Assembly: GCA_963920635.1 (NCBI GenBank)
Contig: OY987298.1
Location: 24,220,647-24,284,646 of the forward strand
Direction of reading: 5' to 3'
DNA length: 64,000 nucleotides
From: Pseudeuparius sepicola
Taxonomy: Eukaryota > Arthropoda > Insecta > Coleoptera > Anthribidae
Part shown: piece by piece, positions 30,817 to 42,785 of the stretch
Layout: each line of letters begins with the position of its first letter
Numbering within the stretch: the first letter of the stretch is position 1
The notes under the pieces: generated by a model
Databases searched by the model: none
Told to the model about the DNA's origin: nothing
The model's input: the letters and a program-made list of their open reading frames with translations, nothing else
Program-made: the position numbers and the translations under genes

Positions 30817-31131
30817 TATGAACATTTTAAAAGAACTTATAACGTTTATATAAAATATAGACTGGTAAATTTTATGTCCGGGAAATTTGTTTTGGGCAAA
30901 AAATAAAAAAGCTCGGCCTCATACTGAACATATGTGTCTACGGCAATTCTAACAAAGCATTTTCTAAAAAATTCGGAACGCCATCTATTAGGGAAATTGA
31001 GAAGATGCTGTTGTCCGATACTACCCACTGTCCGATATTACCCGACTCTCCCCTACTAGGTTTTCTTTTATAGAGAGACAAAGGTGGTGGCAAAGTTATT
31101 ATTATTGTTTATTTTGAACTGACAAAATTCT

Positions 31132-31282
31132 ACTTCTTTTGCTTAACTCCACACACCAAAACTTTTTTTTTTTTTAATCTACTTACCTAATCATCTCCTG
31201 ATGATGCTAACATGGTTAGCGAAACGCGCGTCGGGTGCAAAAAAACAATGTTTTGGTGTGTAGAGTTAAGCAAAAGAACTAG
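31132..31282. repeat. Short foldback repeat
   Basis: ttcttttgcttaactccaca followed by caccaaaac is mirrored by gttttggtgtg then tagagttaagcaaaagaact. The arms are about 29 bp with one or two mismatches around an 85-bp centre. Confidence 0.6.
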
Positions 31283-31675
31283 AACTAAGTGCCAAATGTT
31301 CCCTTAGCTGACAAAAATCTATTATGTGTTATCAATGACAACACTCAAATTTTTTACGACACCCGATAAATTATCATGCCCTTTTAAAAGGACACAATAT
31401 AACTATAATTTTGCATAAAACAAATTGTTTACCAGTATCGCGGGTAAATAGAAATTTGTCCGGGCGTATTATCTCGGCTATTTTTTGACAGAAAAAATCG
31501 GTGGTGGGTGCGATCGATAGCTCTTCCCAGCAGCCTTCTTTTGTCAACATGAAAGTTGCGGTCCATGGCCACCTAGGAAAACCATGGCCAGAAATAAAAA
31601 AAAACAAAAGTTTTAAACCGCTGTAACTTTTTTATTTCTAGAGGTACATAAAAAAGTTTTTTTATTTTTTTTTTA

Positions 31676-32037
31676 CTACAAACCTGAGAAATCACCATTA
31701 TTTACCTCATTCCTCTAATGAGAAGTAATATTTCTCTACCTAGGTAAATAATGATAATAAAAAAATACCTAGGTAAATAATGAAAAATTTTCTATGCGAC
31801 ATTTAAAAATTAGTGTCATTTTATCAGCTTGACAACTGAACTCCCAGGCTACTTGATATTTTGAAGTATTTGAAAAAAAGCGAGAAATGACTAAAATATG
31901 GCACTATTTCAATGTTAGTAGTAAAAAAAATTCTATATACACTTCGGTTGAGAAGGCCATTATTTACCGAGCATATTTATATCCTGAGGCGCGTAGCTGG
32001 CTCACTTCTCAACCTAGGTGTATAATATACTATTAAT
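31676..32037. repeat. Dispersed repeat, copy 1
   Basis: It shares long words with 56338-56664: acctaggtaaataatgataa, cagcttgacaactgaactcc, cttcggttgagaaggccatt and ctcacttctcaacct. The short inverted words at 31942 (cacttcggttgagaag) and 32009 (cacttctcaacctaggtg) suggest a small foldback core. Confidence 0.65.
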
Positions 32038-33459
32038 ATGAAAATTGTTTGCCACAATTGTGAGAATACAACTATTGTATCAATTTTGAAATATTTGATA
32101 TGACCAACTTTGGGCTCCCTTGGGATCAAAAATTAAATTATCTGGAAAACAATTTATTGGCGCATTTTTTATAAAGCAAAATATCCCATTTAATTTGATA
32201 CATCACACTTCCCAGTTTGATGTGTATTTACTAAAACAAATTAAGAAAAATTATGTCACATTTGTGATTGACAAAAGGTCTATAGTTACCCATGAAAATA
32301 AATAATCGAAAATGACGCTAAATTAAAGTAAGCACAGTAGGTTCTCAAATTTCAAATAATGAAACTAAAGCGGTTTTGTGGTTTTGTGTACTAGGTAAAA
32401 TGTATCCCACTATTGTTAATAATTACTGTTATTTACCGTAAGTATAAAAAATAATTTCAAAATATGACAAACATAGAGTTTAATTAATCCAGTAGGTATT
32501 AAAATAGTGATCACCTATATTATAATTAGAATATAGCTTTGAAAAAAAAGAGAGAAAAATGCATAGTCCAGGGCCGTATTAAATTTTTTCTTAGTAAAAT
32601 TTTGCATTTCAGCGGTTAAAATGAGAAAAATATGTGTGTCATACATCATTTCGAAATATGCAATAAAAAAGATGATCTTTCTATTTCAAAAATGAAACGT
32701 CGCTCCGAAAATCTAAAAATACCATGACGTAGTCCAGAAAAAGTTGCAAGAAAAAATATAATTTATTTTTCAATATTATCGCAAATAACGCCAGAAAAAA
32801 ATTAAATCTAATTTTCAAAAATATATCACAGCAACCCATCAAAATATTTTAACTTTCTTAACGTCATATTGTTAGGTGCTCAAAGGCGCAACTTTGACCG
32901 ACTTCGAATCTGTTACGGTTTCCGAAATCCCCATGTTGAGCACCGGAACTGAATCACCCTGTGTTATAGTTTTGCTACTCACTATTTTAGGGAAATATGC
33001 TATAAAATCTGTAGCATTTTGCCACATTATTTTTCATTTATTATTTACCATTTACCTTCTAATCAAGTCTTCAGATCGCTGTTGCAAATAATTTTTATCT
33101 TCTAAAAGTTGGTAGAAGAGGCGAGTTGCGAATTTTAGTACCCACTTAAGTTTGTTTGAAAGAAACAAATCGATAAATCGCCGAAAATGAAACTGTGACT
33201 CCTGACCCCTGCACTGTTGGCACGTGAATCCGTGGATTAGCAGGAGGGACGACGGGAATTCGGGGATTATCGTCAGTCAACGTGGGACGGGTTGGGGCGA
33301 ATGGGGGCCACTTTAATTGTTGCATTGTTGTGCAGCCGGGAGAACGAAGAGGGGGCGGGAAAAATTCTGCCGCCTCTATAGTCACTGGTTACAATGTATT
33401 TTAAATATATTATTTATTATATTTTGTCCATATTTTGTGTAATGCAAAGTTTGTCCTCG
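32038..33459. other. Non-coding stretch
   Basis: No gene seen. A CAGGGTG-type end in inverted orientation (caccctgtgtta) is near 32956. A GC-richer patch at 33190-33370 has a 79-codon minus frame without a recognisable domain. Confidence 0.35.
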
Positions 33460-34290
33460 ATAGGATCCCTCAGCTCTGTGGCTCCGTGGTCAATTATATA
33501 AACTTAGGTAAACTGGCTCATAGATGGTGCCAGCTTCGCTACATACAGCAGCTTGCTTTTAGTGCATCAGGTGATGAATATAGAGTGCAGTGCTCTTGTG
33601 CAGTTGTGACAGTTTTTGGGTAAAAAGGTATGTTTTTTGCAAAAGCCATCATCAACAACCATGCCTTATCAAATCCGTGACATCAGTGACTATAGAACTA
33701 TAGTCACTGGTGACATCCCTAATTAATTAATGACAGTTATTATTCACTAACATCGTTAGTAGGTATTTAGTAGTAAAACAAAGCCCAATTCTGTGTTCCA
33801 AGTTACAAGAAATATGGTTTAAAAACGGTCGCTAAAAATTGCGGGAAATATAAAAATTCTCAACTCCGTAGTTCTCAGCTCCGTTACTGTTCATTGCCAC
33901 GGAGCTGAGAATTGATCACGGAGTTGATATATTTGGCTCAACATGCTAGACCTAAGTGAAAATCACAGGGATTATTTTTCTGTGTGTGAAGCTTAAAAAA
34001 ACTGACACTAAAAAATGCATTTCCAGTTCATCACGGTAAAATAAAATTCTGTTTATTTTTAATATCAGCTCTGTGATGACTTCTCAGCTCCATGGCATTA
34101 TAAAAAATGAAAAGCCTATAAGAAGCATGCAAACTATTTTTTGTTAGTGTAGTCGAAGTACACAGGGTGTACTTATTTTTGTAGAACCATTTATTTATGT
34201 TCGTTTGGAAGTTACACATAGTTATTTTAGGTAAAATGCTAATTTTATCAGCTCCGTGATACGGCTGTCAACTCCGTGGTATTCAGAAAT
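33460..34290. repeat. Cluster of TCA[G/A]CTCCGTG motifs
   Basis: Paired copies of tca[g/a]ctccgtgg occur at about 33468, 33859, 33897 (inverted), 34067 and 34248. Pair members are mostly 15-21 bp apart. No ORF explains them. They may be remnants of a short-unit repeat or a cluster of protein-binding sites. Confidence 0.45.
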
Positions 34291-34509
34291 AAAAAAACAT
34301 GTTTTTGATGACATTAGGTACATATCTGGGAGGTGGGAAAATGTTATTTTTCGTTTAATTTTGACTTTCTAATAATAATAAAAAAATAAAGGTTATCATG
34401 TAACATTTGTATTTGTCCAATTGTGTCCTCGAAGTATGAACACTTCTGTTTTTGGCGAGTACCTATACTTGAAATGAATTGAAAAAGAGAAGGAAGAAGA
34501 ATACTTAAA

Positions 34510-35017
34510 CTGGTATTAAACTTGTCAACTTCTTTGTCAATAAATTGTACAATAAATTGTGCAAGTTGAATTGTAGGTGTAAAACAGAAATTGTCGTCAA
34601 TTTACCTTCAATTTCTGTATCAGTTTCTTGGCCAAGAAATTGACACAAGTTCTAAAATATTGTGGCAAGTTTGAGTATTTCTAGGGATTTTCTGTGTTCC
34701 GACCTCATAATACCTACCAATTTTAGTGACTTAAAAAAAATTACTGTAAATGAGATTATGCTCCAATTCACTCAGTATTCACATGTACTAATTTATAACT
34801 ATTTTTTATTAGATTTTTGGGTGTGATTTGAGAGATTCACGGATTTATTTACTTATTATTGTTTGCATATTATTTGTGCTTTCATGTTGGTAGTATTGAA
34901 ATTGCACAATAAATTGACCAATTTATTGATGGTGTAAAACATACCACATTATCTACAATTTCTTGGCCAATTTATTGTGCAATTTATTGGCCAAGAAATT
35001 GACAAGTGTAATACCAG
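34510..35017. mobile_element. Foldback element with CTGGTATTA ends
   Basis: ctggtattaaacttgtcaac at the left mirrors gacaagtgtaataccag at the right. The inner words ttcttggccaa and caataaattg also recur inverted. Non-coding. Confidence 0.65.
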
Positions 35018-35734
35018 CTTTTTATACCTAAATTATACCAACAGTAACCCAAGAAATGGACACATCATGGCGGTCCAAAAACAGCCTTCAGCCAGAAAAC
35101 AACTCTTATGATAGTTCGTTATAACCAAGTTCAGAGGTCCCACACTGGTGATAAATGCTATGGGTTAATTTTATTTTTCGATTACGAAATAAGTATACGT
35201 ACACTTTTATCGAAGAATAAAAATATGAACTACAATGATAACCTCAAAAAAGGTACGAGTAAAAGCATGATCCAAGAATAGAGCAAGTGGCGCCCTCTGT
35301 GAGATACGTAGAAATTGACATCTTCAGTAGCTCATTCTCCATTCCAACTTGATTGTTTTGGTAGATATAGCCACAGCCGCAATTCAATTTCAACAAAATA
35401 ACTTCAAAGCCATATACCTACTGCCCTCCTAAGAAGAACCCTCGTATCCAAAAATTTTCAAAACGAAGAATTTGATGTCTGTAATTTTATCATTTTCCTG
35501 GAAAAAAACTAGATTTTACATATTTTTCTTGTATTTATGCTACAAACGTCATTCCGGCAGGCCCCTATTTTTACCAATTTTTTTTTCAAAAACCGTATAT
35601 TACCTAAGTAGTAGATTCGATGTGTTATTTGGGGAACTTGAAATACTTAACGAGATTTTTAATTAGGAATCTATTCAGCTGCTATGTCACATTTTTATTA
35701 TAATCAAATTACACTTATTTTCTCTAATTGTTTT
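35018..35734. other. Non-coding stretch
   Basis: No gene, repeat or regulatory signal recognised. A 64-codon plus frame at 35472-35666 is hydrophobic low-complexity and not supported. Confidence 0.3.
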
Positions 35735-36697
35735 TTCTCTAATTTTTTTTCAAAATTTTCAACCTGCCTCAGCTGTTTTGGGCTGAGAGTTAAACAGCAC
35801 TGCACTCAAATATTTTGGCACATTCTCAAAAATTGTTGGGACAGCACCTTCCTTTAATTGAGGTGATATTCTCTATAGGTATTTTCCTGCCACAACACAT
35901 TTGTCCACTTTAATTGTTTCACTTTCTTGAAAATGTGTTAGCCACACATACTTAAGGGTTTGTTAGAAATTAAATCTCAGTTGTAATTTGACGAATCCAT
36001 TTTTGGCGGAAATTTTCATCCCGAGGCATAGCAAATGTTGTTATGGTGACATTTTCTTCCTGGCTTTTGTAATATTTATAAATATAATATAAACATACCC
36101 AATATTTGGTATTTAGGTTATTTTTTTACGAAATAAAAATGAAAACTCACCTCAGTATACTGTAAATATTGACGCCGAGGTCCCAGTTGATCAGCAGCGT
36201 GAAAGGCCGAATAGGAACCGTATCAGGGCGTGGGTCGACAACGAAAATCGTGGAGTACGTTACAACACTGATTTATTTCGCACAAGGTGAATGGTGAATA
36301 CAAAATACACAAACCCGAACGTGGTCAACGGGAACGGCTTCCAGCCACCCGGACCGTCTGAAGTCGCGGATCTCGCGTAAGCAGTTCACCCGTCTGCGTT
36401 TCAGGCTGCACTGTCCATTCCGGGGGGAGAATTCACCTTACAGCGCTCACGCGTCGGCGCGAGCGGGCACGGCTCCCACCCAGAGTCCATAATAACACCT
36501 GGGCGGTTCCCCTCCGCCAGAACACACGCGCACTAGACACAAACTTGTTTCTAAAATATAAACTAAGACGTTTAAAAACACTTTAAACATTTAAAACTTC
36601 TCAAATGCCAAGCTGCCGCTTTCAGTTATGTGACAAATAACATGTAACGTCGGACTAAGATGGTCACGTGATTTTTGTGCGCCATGGCCTGTCTTTA
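35735..36697 (-). mobile_element. Second copy of the ATAAAGACAGGCC element, one end missing
   Basis: It aligns in reverse with 14605-15560 across most of its length: the tgacaaataacatgtaacgt region, ggaggggaaccgcccaggtg, ccgtctga, and the ctgag-gtgagt donor. It ends ccatggcctgtctttat at 36697. The other terminus is not present; similarity fades at about 35735. Divergence from the first copy is obvious, so these are independent old copies and not part of the palindrome. Confidence 0.65.
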
Positions 36698-37147
36698 TCA
36701 TGCCGGTGCTGACTCTGACGACATCACAGTTGTTATGGCTACGAGCTGTATAATAATTTTAGACAGTGACATTCGCGCTCGAGCCATTGTAATAAGCTCA
36801 CGTCGATAATATACTCTTACCTTTTCTTGTTCAAATCGCGTTTTGAATATAATTATCCCGACGAAATACCTACCCTAAAGACCACATTAGTCGGTGTGTG
36901 CGCTTTGAAGTTTTATTAATTTGTTATTATTATTACCATTACCAGAAGTCAGTTTGTACTAGCAAGTTAAACAAGTTTGTTTAATTATTCATCATGTTAT
37001 GTTGTATTCGTTTATGGATAAGATACCGAGAAACAGAAGACGTCAGAGAACGGCATACATGCCGTACAATTGTGAACTACCCCAATTAAGGATATATTTC
37101 TAAAATTGCTAGCCTTGCGATAGCGCAGTATCACTGCGTCGCAATTG

Positions 37148-39104
37148 CAGGGTGTCTACCAACCTGGAAAACCTGGAAAACCTGGAAATGTCAGGGAATT
37201 ATTTTTGGTCAGGGAAATCAGGGAAAAGTCAGGGAAATCTATCAAATAACCTGGAAATTTGTGGTTTAATAGATATAAAAATAGGAAATCTTTAATTCTT
37301 ACAAAAACTAATCAAAATTATATCATATTCATTTTGATTCTACTCCACAGAGATCACATATTATGGTATTTATTTATATGTGATCCCTGTGCTTCTACTA
37401 TACTCCAAAGATAATCTAACTAAATAAGATTTTACGAAGCTATTTATTTTTGTTTTGAAGGTGTTTATTTTTTATATGTTTTTTTTATTTTGGAGAATGT
37501 GTAAAAGATATTTGTTTGTTTTATACGTGATTTTATATTTTTACAATAAATCGTGTATCTTTATTTTTTACAGGGTGGCTCATTATAAATTGACACGCCA
37601 TTGCTACTTTTTGAGGTTAGAAAAAAAGTTTTTTTTACAAAAGTTATAGATACTAATACAAAGTTTTTTGTGACACTATTGGACCTTATACAGTGTGTTC
37701 TAGAAAGTCGTGGCAGACATAACTTATGTTTCTTTAAATGGAACATCTTGTATATTTTTGTTATATATTCGCTCCAACCGTTCGTTCAGAACTAAGCCTT
37801 TTTTGAGGGATTACTCCTTGGGTCATAGGCTGCCATGAAAGACAAATGCTAAATTATAGTAATAGCTGACAGTTTGCAAGTATATTCATGCTATGGAAAA
37901 CATAATGGGCTCTTTTAAGATTTCAGGGAAAATGAAGTAGGGAAATTGAGAGAAATAAGAAATTTTAAATAGTAACATAGGTAATAAACTTCGTCAAATT
38001 TATTGTTTGTAATTTAATGTTTTGAAAGCGACAAGGACATTTAGAAAAAGGATATATTTTTATATGTTTTTGTTGGATTATTTAAAAAAAACAGAATTTA
38101 TTATGACAGACCGAAAAATGTAGAAACACTGAAAAGTAGAATTCGGGAAGAAATCCACATATAAAATACCGAACACAGCAATTTTATTGTTGCCCCAATA
38201 AACAGAAACTTAGTAGCAAATATCAATAAATTCATACGTATATCCTTTTTCTAAATGTCATTGTCGTTTTCAATAAAAATTAAATTTCGAACAATAAATC
38301 CAACGAAGTTTATTAACTATGTCACTTATTATTTAAAATTTCTCATTTCTCTCAATTTCCATTCTTAATTTTCTCTGAAAACTTAAAATAGCCCATTTTG
38401 TTTTCCAACGCGTGAATATACTTGCAAACTGTCAATAATTGTTACTATAATTTGGCCTTTGTCTTCCATGGCAACCTATGACCCAAGGAGTAATCCCTCT
38501 CAAAAAAGGCTGTTCTGAACGAACGGTTGGAGCAAACAGATAACATACATGCTTCATTGGAATCGGAAAAATGCGTAGAAAATATACAAGGCGTTCCATT
38601 TAAAAAAACAAAAGTTATGTTTGCCACGGCTTTCTGGAACACACTGTATAAGGTCCAATAGCGTCACAAAAAACGTTGTATTAGAATCTAAAACTTTTGT
38701 AACAAAACTTTTTTTTCTAGCCTCAGACACTAGCAAGTTAAGGGGGGTGTCAATTTATACTGTACTTTATTAACCTCGTTAGCAACAGTTTCTGCCAAAA
38801 AGTTGAAATTCCAAGCCATTTTATAACTTTCTTCGAAAACATAATCGGACATAATTTGCACATTTATTTAATTAATGTCAGATGACATCACTAAAACTAA
38901 AAGTCCGCTTTTGAATTTTTTTGTTAGTAAGCACGATCGTTCAGAGTAATTTCATCCTAGGGGATCTGTTGACTCTTCCATTTTATTCAAATTCGCATAT
39001 TTATCTCAGTAGGTAGGTATTAGTCAGGGATTTTTTTGCTTTTTGGTCAGGGAAAACCTTGAAAAGTCAGGGAATTTTAAAAGCTCGATTTGGTAGACAC
39101 CCTG
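37148..39104. mobile_element. Foldback element (CAGGGTGTCTACC ends) with nested MITE
   Basis: The left end CAGGGTGTCTACCAA mirrors TTGGTAGACACCCTG at 39090-39104. Near both ends are repeated gtcaggga and acctggaaa words. The flanks are aattg at 37143-37147 and 39105-39109, a 5-bp duplication, not TA. A second foldback (37571-38762) is nested inside. Confidence 0.7.
37571..38762. mobile_element. Nested TA-flanked foldback MITE (GGTGGCTCATTATAAATTGACAC family)
   Basis: The left end TA-CAGGGTGGCTC is followed by attataaattgacacg. The inverted right arm contains gtgtcaatttata but has lost about ten bases before the terminal CTG-TA. The arms, over 500 bp each, share ctattggacct, tggcagacataa and tgacccaaggagtaatccct. 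A shorter family member is at 55158-55713. Confidence 0.75.
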
Positions 39105-39137
39105 AATTGGTTATTCAGCTGCACAATACTCACAATC

Positions 39138-39451
39138 ACAATGTACGACAATGCGCGTCCCAATACGGCAAGAGTTGTGCGCGAAATTCTGCAGAACAAT
39201 AAAACTAATGTTTTGCCTTGGCCTTCTCAATCCCCTAACCTTAATCCCATCGAGCACTTATGCATTATGGGATATGCTCGGACGAAGACTTTTGGTGCAA
39301 AATATTGTTTCAAACTGACCAACAAATATTTGAGTGCCTTTCAAATGATTGGAACGCCATCGAACAACATGACATTGAGGACCTAATTCTGAGTATGCTG
39401 CGTAGATGCAGAGCGCTTGTTAACAGTCATGGTGGAAACACTCTGTATTAA
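39138..39451 (+). pseudogene. Tc1-like transposase C-terminus, frameshifted
   Basis: The first frame reads MYDNARPNTARVVREILQNN followed by VLPWPSQSPNLNPIEHL. These hold the second Asp and the final Glu of the Tc1 DDE triad with the usual spacing. The frame then shifts; another frame ends with WNAIEQHDIEDLILSMLRRC, then RALVNSHGGNTLY and a stop, the standard Tc1 tail. The N-terminal DNA-binding part and first Asp are absent. The foldback element immediately to the left shares its border (aattg). Confidence 0.8.
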
Positions 39452-39664
39452 TTATTATTTAATGTTTTTAATTAGGTAGATATGTGTTGCAAAAACATGC
39501 ATATTTTTTTCTGGAAACTGTGTAAATTTAAAGAATTTCTTCATTCTTTTGGGAATTTTATCACATATAAATCTATTTCCATAATATGAAAAAATATGGC
39601 AGGAAATTGTGTTTTGTTTCATAATTTTTATCATTGTACCTTAGATTCTTTTGATGTGTTACAA

Positions 39665-39834
39665 TTCCGGAAAAAAATTATTGTCTTAATTAAAACGGCT
39701 CAAAACATCGATAAAATTATTTGCGATCGAGTACGTCCCTGTTGCCGAGTCGGGTAAAATTTTACCAATCACGGAACGTCATTGAACACGTGGTTTTATT
39801 TACGCCAGGCGTAAGGATTGCTCGATTTTAGTAT
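39665..39834. mobile_element. Truncated copy of the CTAAAATCGAGC MITE
   Basis: It matches 5130-5360, including acgtccctgttgccgagtcg and tttacgccaggcgta, and ends GATTGCTCGATTTTAG. The left terminus is missing. Confidence 0.7.
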
Positions 39835-40201
39835 GACATCTGTTATTATTTGTCACTTCTCATATTCTCATCACAAAACATCTTGTCGCTCACCGAGGCT
39901 ATAGCAGAGATAAAAATCAGATTCTAATGTTCTGCGTTTTTCTATAAAGGATGCAAAAACTTTCGCCCTTTGTACTTTCTCTGGCAACACTGCCGAAAAG
40001 CCGACAACTGCAGCTAAGTTCAGCCTTCATCATGTGATTAAAGATATGTTGCCAACTTGCATCTGCATCTGAGTAGGCCTAAATGTAATTTTAGGCGCTC
40101 AAACGAATAGGAAAGAGAGTTGCTGTTTAAACTTCCCACATTGAAATCGCCATGCAAACTAATTGTATTAACTACTATGTATGGTTTTTGATTGCCCGCA
40201 G

Positions 40202-40405
40202 GCCACCCCCGTTTCTTCAACCAGCTGTCCTGCGGGCTGGACCTGGTATCGATGGTGGGCGAGTGGCTGACCGCCACGGCGAACACGAACATGTTCACCT
40301 ACGAGATCGCGCCCGTTTTCATTCTCATGGAGACCGTCGTCATGACGCACATGCGCGAGATCATCGGCGCCGAGTGGCGGAGCGGCGATTCCATCCTTGC
40401 ACCAG
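40202..40405 (+). CDS. Gad1: Glutamate decarboxylase, internal exon a
   Basis: This exon encodes part of the PLP-dependent group II decarboxylase that converts glutamate to GABA and CO2. After a split Gly codon it reads [39 protein letters not shown] and ends DSILAP-G, nearly the family consensus. The acceptor is cccgcag and the donor CCAG-gtaag. It has 204 bp: two bases completing a codon, 67 codons, then one base. FNQLS and [10 protein letters not shown] belong to the substrate/cofactor region. Upstream exons (about the first 100-120 residues) were not found to the left. Gad1 fits better than the related black or Csad enzymes because of the insect-type [15 protein letters not shown] run, but paralogy cannot be excluded. 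Confidence 0.92.
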
Positions 40406-41239
40406 GTAAGTAGAAAAATTCAGTTTATTGCAGAAATCAATAGATACTTACCTATTACGACAACCGGACAACCTATATTAATACTCGTATATTACCCATA
40501 CATTATGCAGGTCCAGTCCAACCAACAGCACATATAACTAACCACTTTCATGGTTGTTATGCTTTAGGTAACATATACATATACAGGGTGTTCCATCTTT
40601 AGTGTGAACTAAAGTCTATCCAAGTTACAGCGGCACTAGATATAAACAAAATCACATGACCGCATTGCGATCGATTACCAGGGTCTGACTAATATGAGAT
40701 TCCCAGTGGCTTGTAATTCTGAACAAATTCCTTTAGAAGTTCTGTAAATTGTGTTTTTACCTTTCATGGATCTTTTTAAATTTCCTTAAATTAAGTAGCA
40801 ATAGTATATTACATGGCGAGAGTTGTAAACAGCTCATTACGTATGAGTCGAGTGGAAATGTTGCGAACGAGCCGCGCAGCGGCGAGTGCTGTAATTCCAC
40901 GAGTATGTAATAAGCTTACAACTCGAGTTTTGTATTATAATTTTTCTTTGACGAAAGAAAAACTATTATAATAGATAAACTTTACTTCTGATTATCTGGC
41001 AGGCAACAATTAGTATGTTGGTTAGTTGCTATGGTGACGCGGATGCCGCGCTAACAAGGCACCCGTGATAATTGCGTTTTAATTAAGAACAGATACGTAA
41101 TTTTCTTTATTACGTGTCAGTCATTACATGTCAGTCATTACGTGTCAGTGTTTGTAACAATGGATTTACTTATAACCTAAACTGTCACTTAATAGGTATG
41201 TTACTAGCATAGGAGTAGAAAAAATAAATTTACAGAATA

Positions 41240-42785
41240 CACTGTGTCCCGGCACAGAATAACTAAAGTCCCGGATAAGAATGAACAGCATGGGGATATT
41301 GCAAACGGTGAGAGATAGGGCAACGGTTAAATGGGGAAAAAGTTGCGCAATTTTGAGGTCAATAAAATGGCACAAACAGATTTTTAATATCTTTTTTCGT
41401 TTTTGAGTTATTTTGAAAAAAGTAAAATTTTGCGTTTTCGATTTTATATTTTTTTGAAGTTGTTATCACAGATAGAGAAAAAAGAAAAACACTTTCTCAT
41501 GGCACTTTTTAACGGGCCTTAAGATGGCGTTTTTAGATTTGTTCTACAACGTTTCGTTTTTGAGAAACCATCTTCAACTTTATTTTTTTAAATACGGACC
41601 TGGATTTTTTTTGTAGATTTTGAAAGCACTTTTCATTGCAAATACCATGATGTATGACACGAAATATTTTTAAAATGTTTTGAGACAATTATACTGAAAA
41701 TTCATTTTTTTCCATTCATTTTTGTCTAATGCGGCCCTGTATTTAATAATAAGGAGTCTAAATATTAATCAGTATTGACAACAATTTAACTTACAGTTTA
41801 TTTTTACTTTGAAAACTTAATATTTTTAAATTTTACCTCCCTGCGTCTGGTAAAGTGTTTTCCTCTGTTGTTATGTACAGCAAACAGTGTCGCATTGTGT
41901 TTTGGAGTAAATTCTTCGCTTTTCCTAATTGCGAGAAGAAAGCTTTAAGCCAACGTAATCAATAACTTTTGCCATTTATTAATTGCAAAAATACATTCGT
42001 TCGGCCTATACACTATTTCTGTGACACAAGATAAGATATAACATGCTGACGTGTTAAATTTGTCGTCATTTGAAAAAGCACCCTCCATTTGTAATGAAAT
42101 AAATTGTTAACTAAATGATACAGTGGGAGTTATGACAAATAACAAGGGATTGGTTTCGTTGTTCCAAAGCCTTCTAGGTGGAGGATTTTTATTTATTTTT
42201 TATTATCGTATGTGCCGTCCTTTTTTTAGTTCTCCAATAGAAAGATAAGTTGTAAGTTAAATTGTTGACAATACTGATTAATATTTAGACTTCTTATTAT
42301 TAAATACAGGACCGCATTAGAAAAAAATTAATGGAAAAAAGGAATTTTCAGTATAATTGTCTCAAAATATTTTAAAAATATTTCTTGTCATTCATCATGG
42401 TATTTGCAATGAAAAGTGCTTTCAAAATCTGAAAAAAAAAATCCAGGTCCGTATTTAAAAAAATTAAGTTGAAGATGGTTTCTCAAAAACGAAACGTTGT
42501 AGAACAAATCTAAAAACGCCATCTTAAGGCCCGTTAAAAAGTGCCATAAGAAAGTGCTTTTCTTTTTTCTCTATCTGTGATAGCAACTTCAGAAAAAAAT
42601 AAAATCGAAAACGCAAAATTTTACTTTTTTCAAAATAACTCAAAAACGAAAAAAAGATATTAGAAATCTGTTTGTGCCAATTTATTGACCTCGAAATTGC
42701 GCAACTTTTTCCCCATTTAACCGTTGCCCTATCTCTCACCGTTTGCAATATCCCCATGCTGTTCATTCTTATCCGGGACACAGTG
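41240..42785. mobile_element. TA-flanked foldback element with CACTGTGTCCCGG ends
   Basis: CACTGTGTCCCGG at 41240 mirrors CCGGGACACAGTG at 42773-42785, with TA on both sides. The arms are about 550 bp each and share gaacagcatggggatattgc, aacggttaaatggggaaaaa, cgggccttaagatggcg and gacaattatactgaaaa. The loop is about 430 bp and non-coding. Ends and TA target suggest Tc1/mariner mobilisation. Confidence 0.85.

Larger units (their letters stand above)
16762..31053. mobile_element. Outer TA-flanked element interrupted by the giant palindrome
   Basis: The left end TA-GGGGAGAGACGGGTAATATCG is mirrored at the right by GATATTACCCGACTCTCCCC-TA. Further tgtccgatattaccc words occur at about 17300-17350 and 31015-31030. 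Removing the 13.4 kb insertion leaves about 0.93 kb of mostly AT-rich, non-coding sequence, so this looks like an ordinary TA-target MITE older than the palindrome. Confidence 0.6.

Noticed and set aside
14605..36697. A still larger inverted duplication joining the 14605 and 35735 copies
   Set aside because: Those copies are clearly more diverged than the palindrome arms, lie at unequal distances from the axis, and the sequence between them and the palindrome does not mirror.
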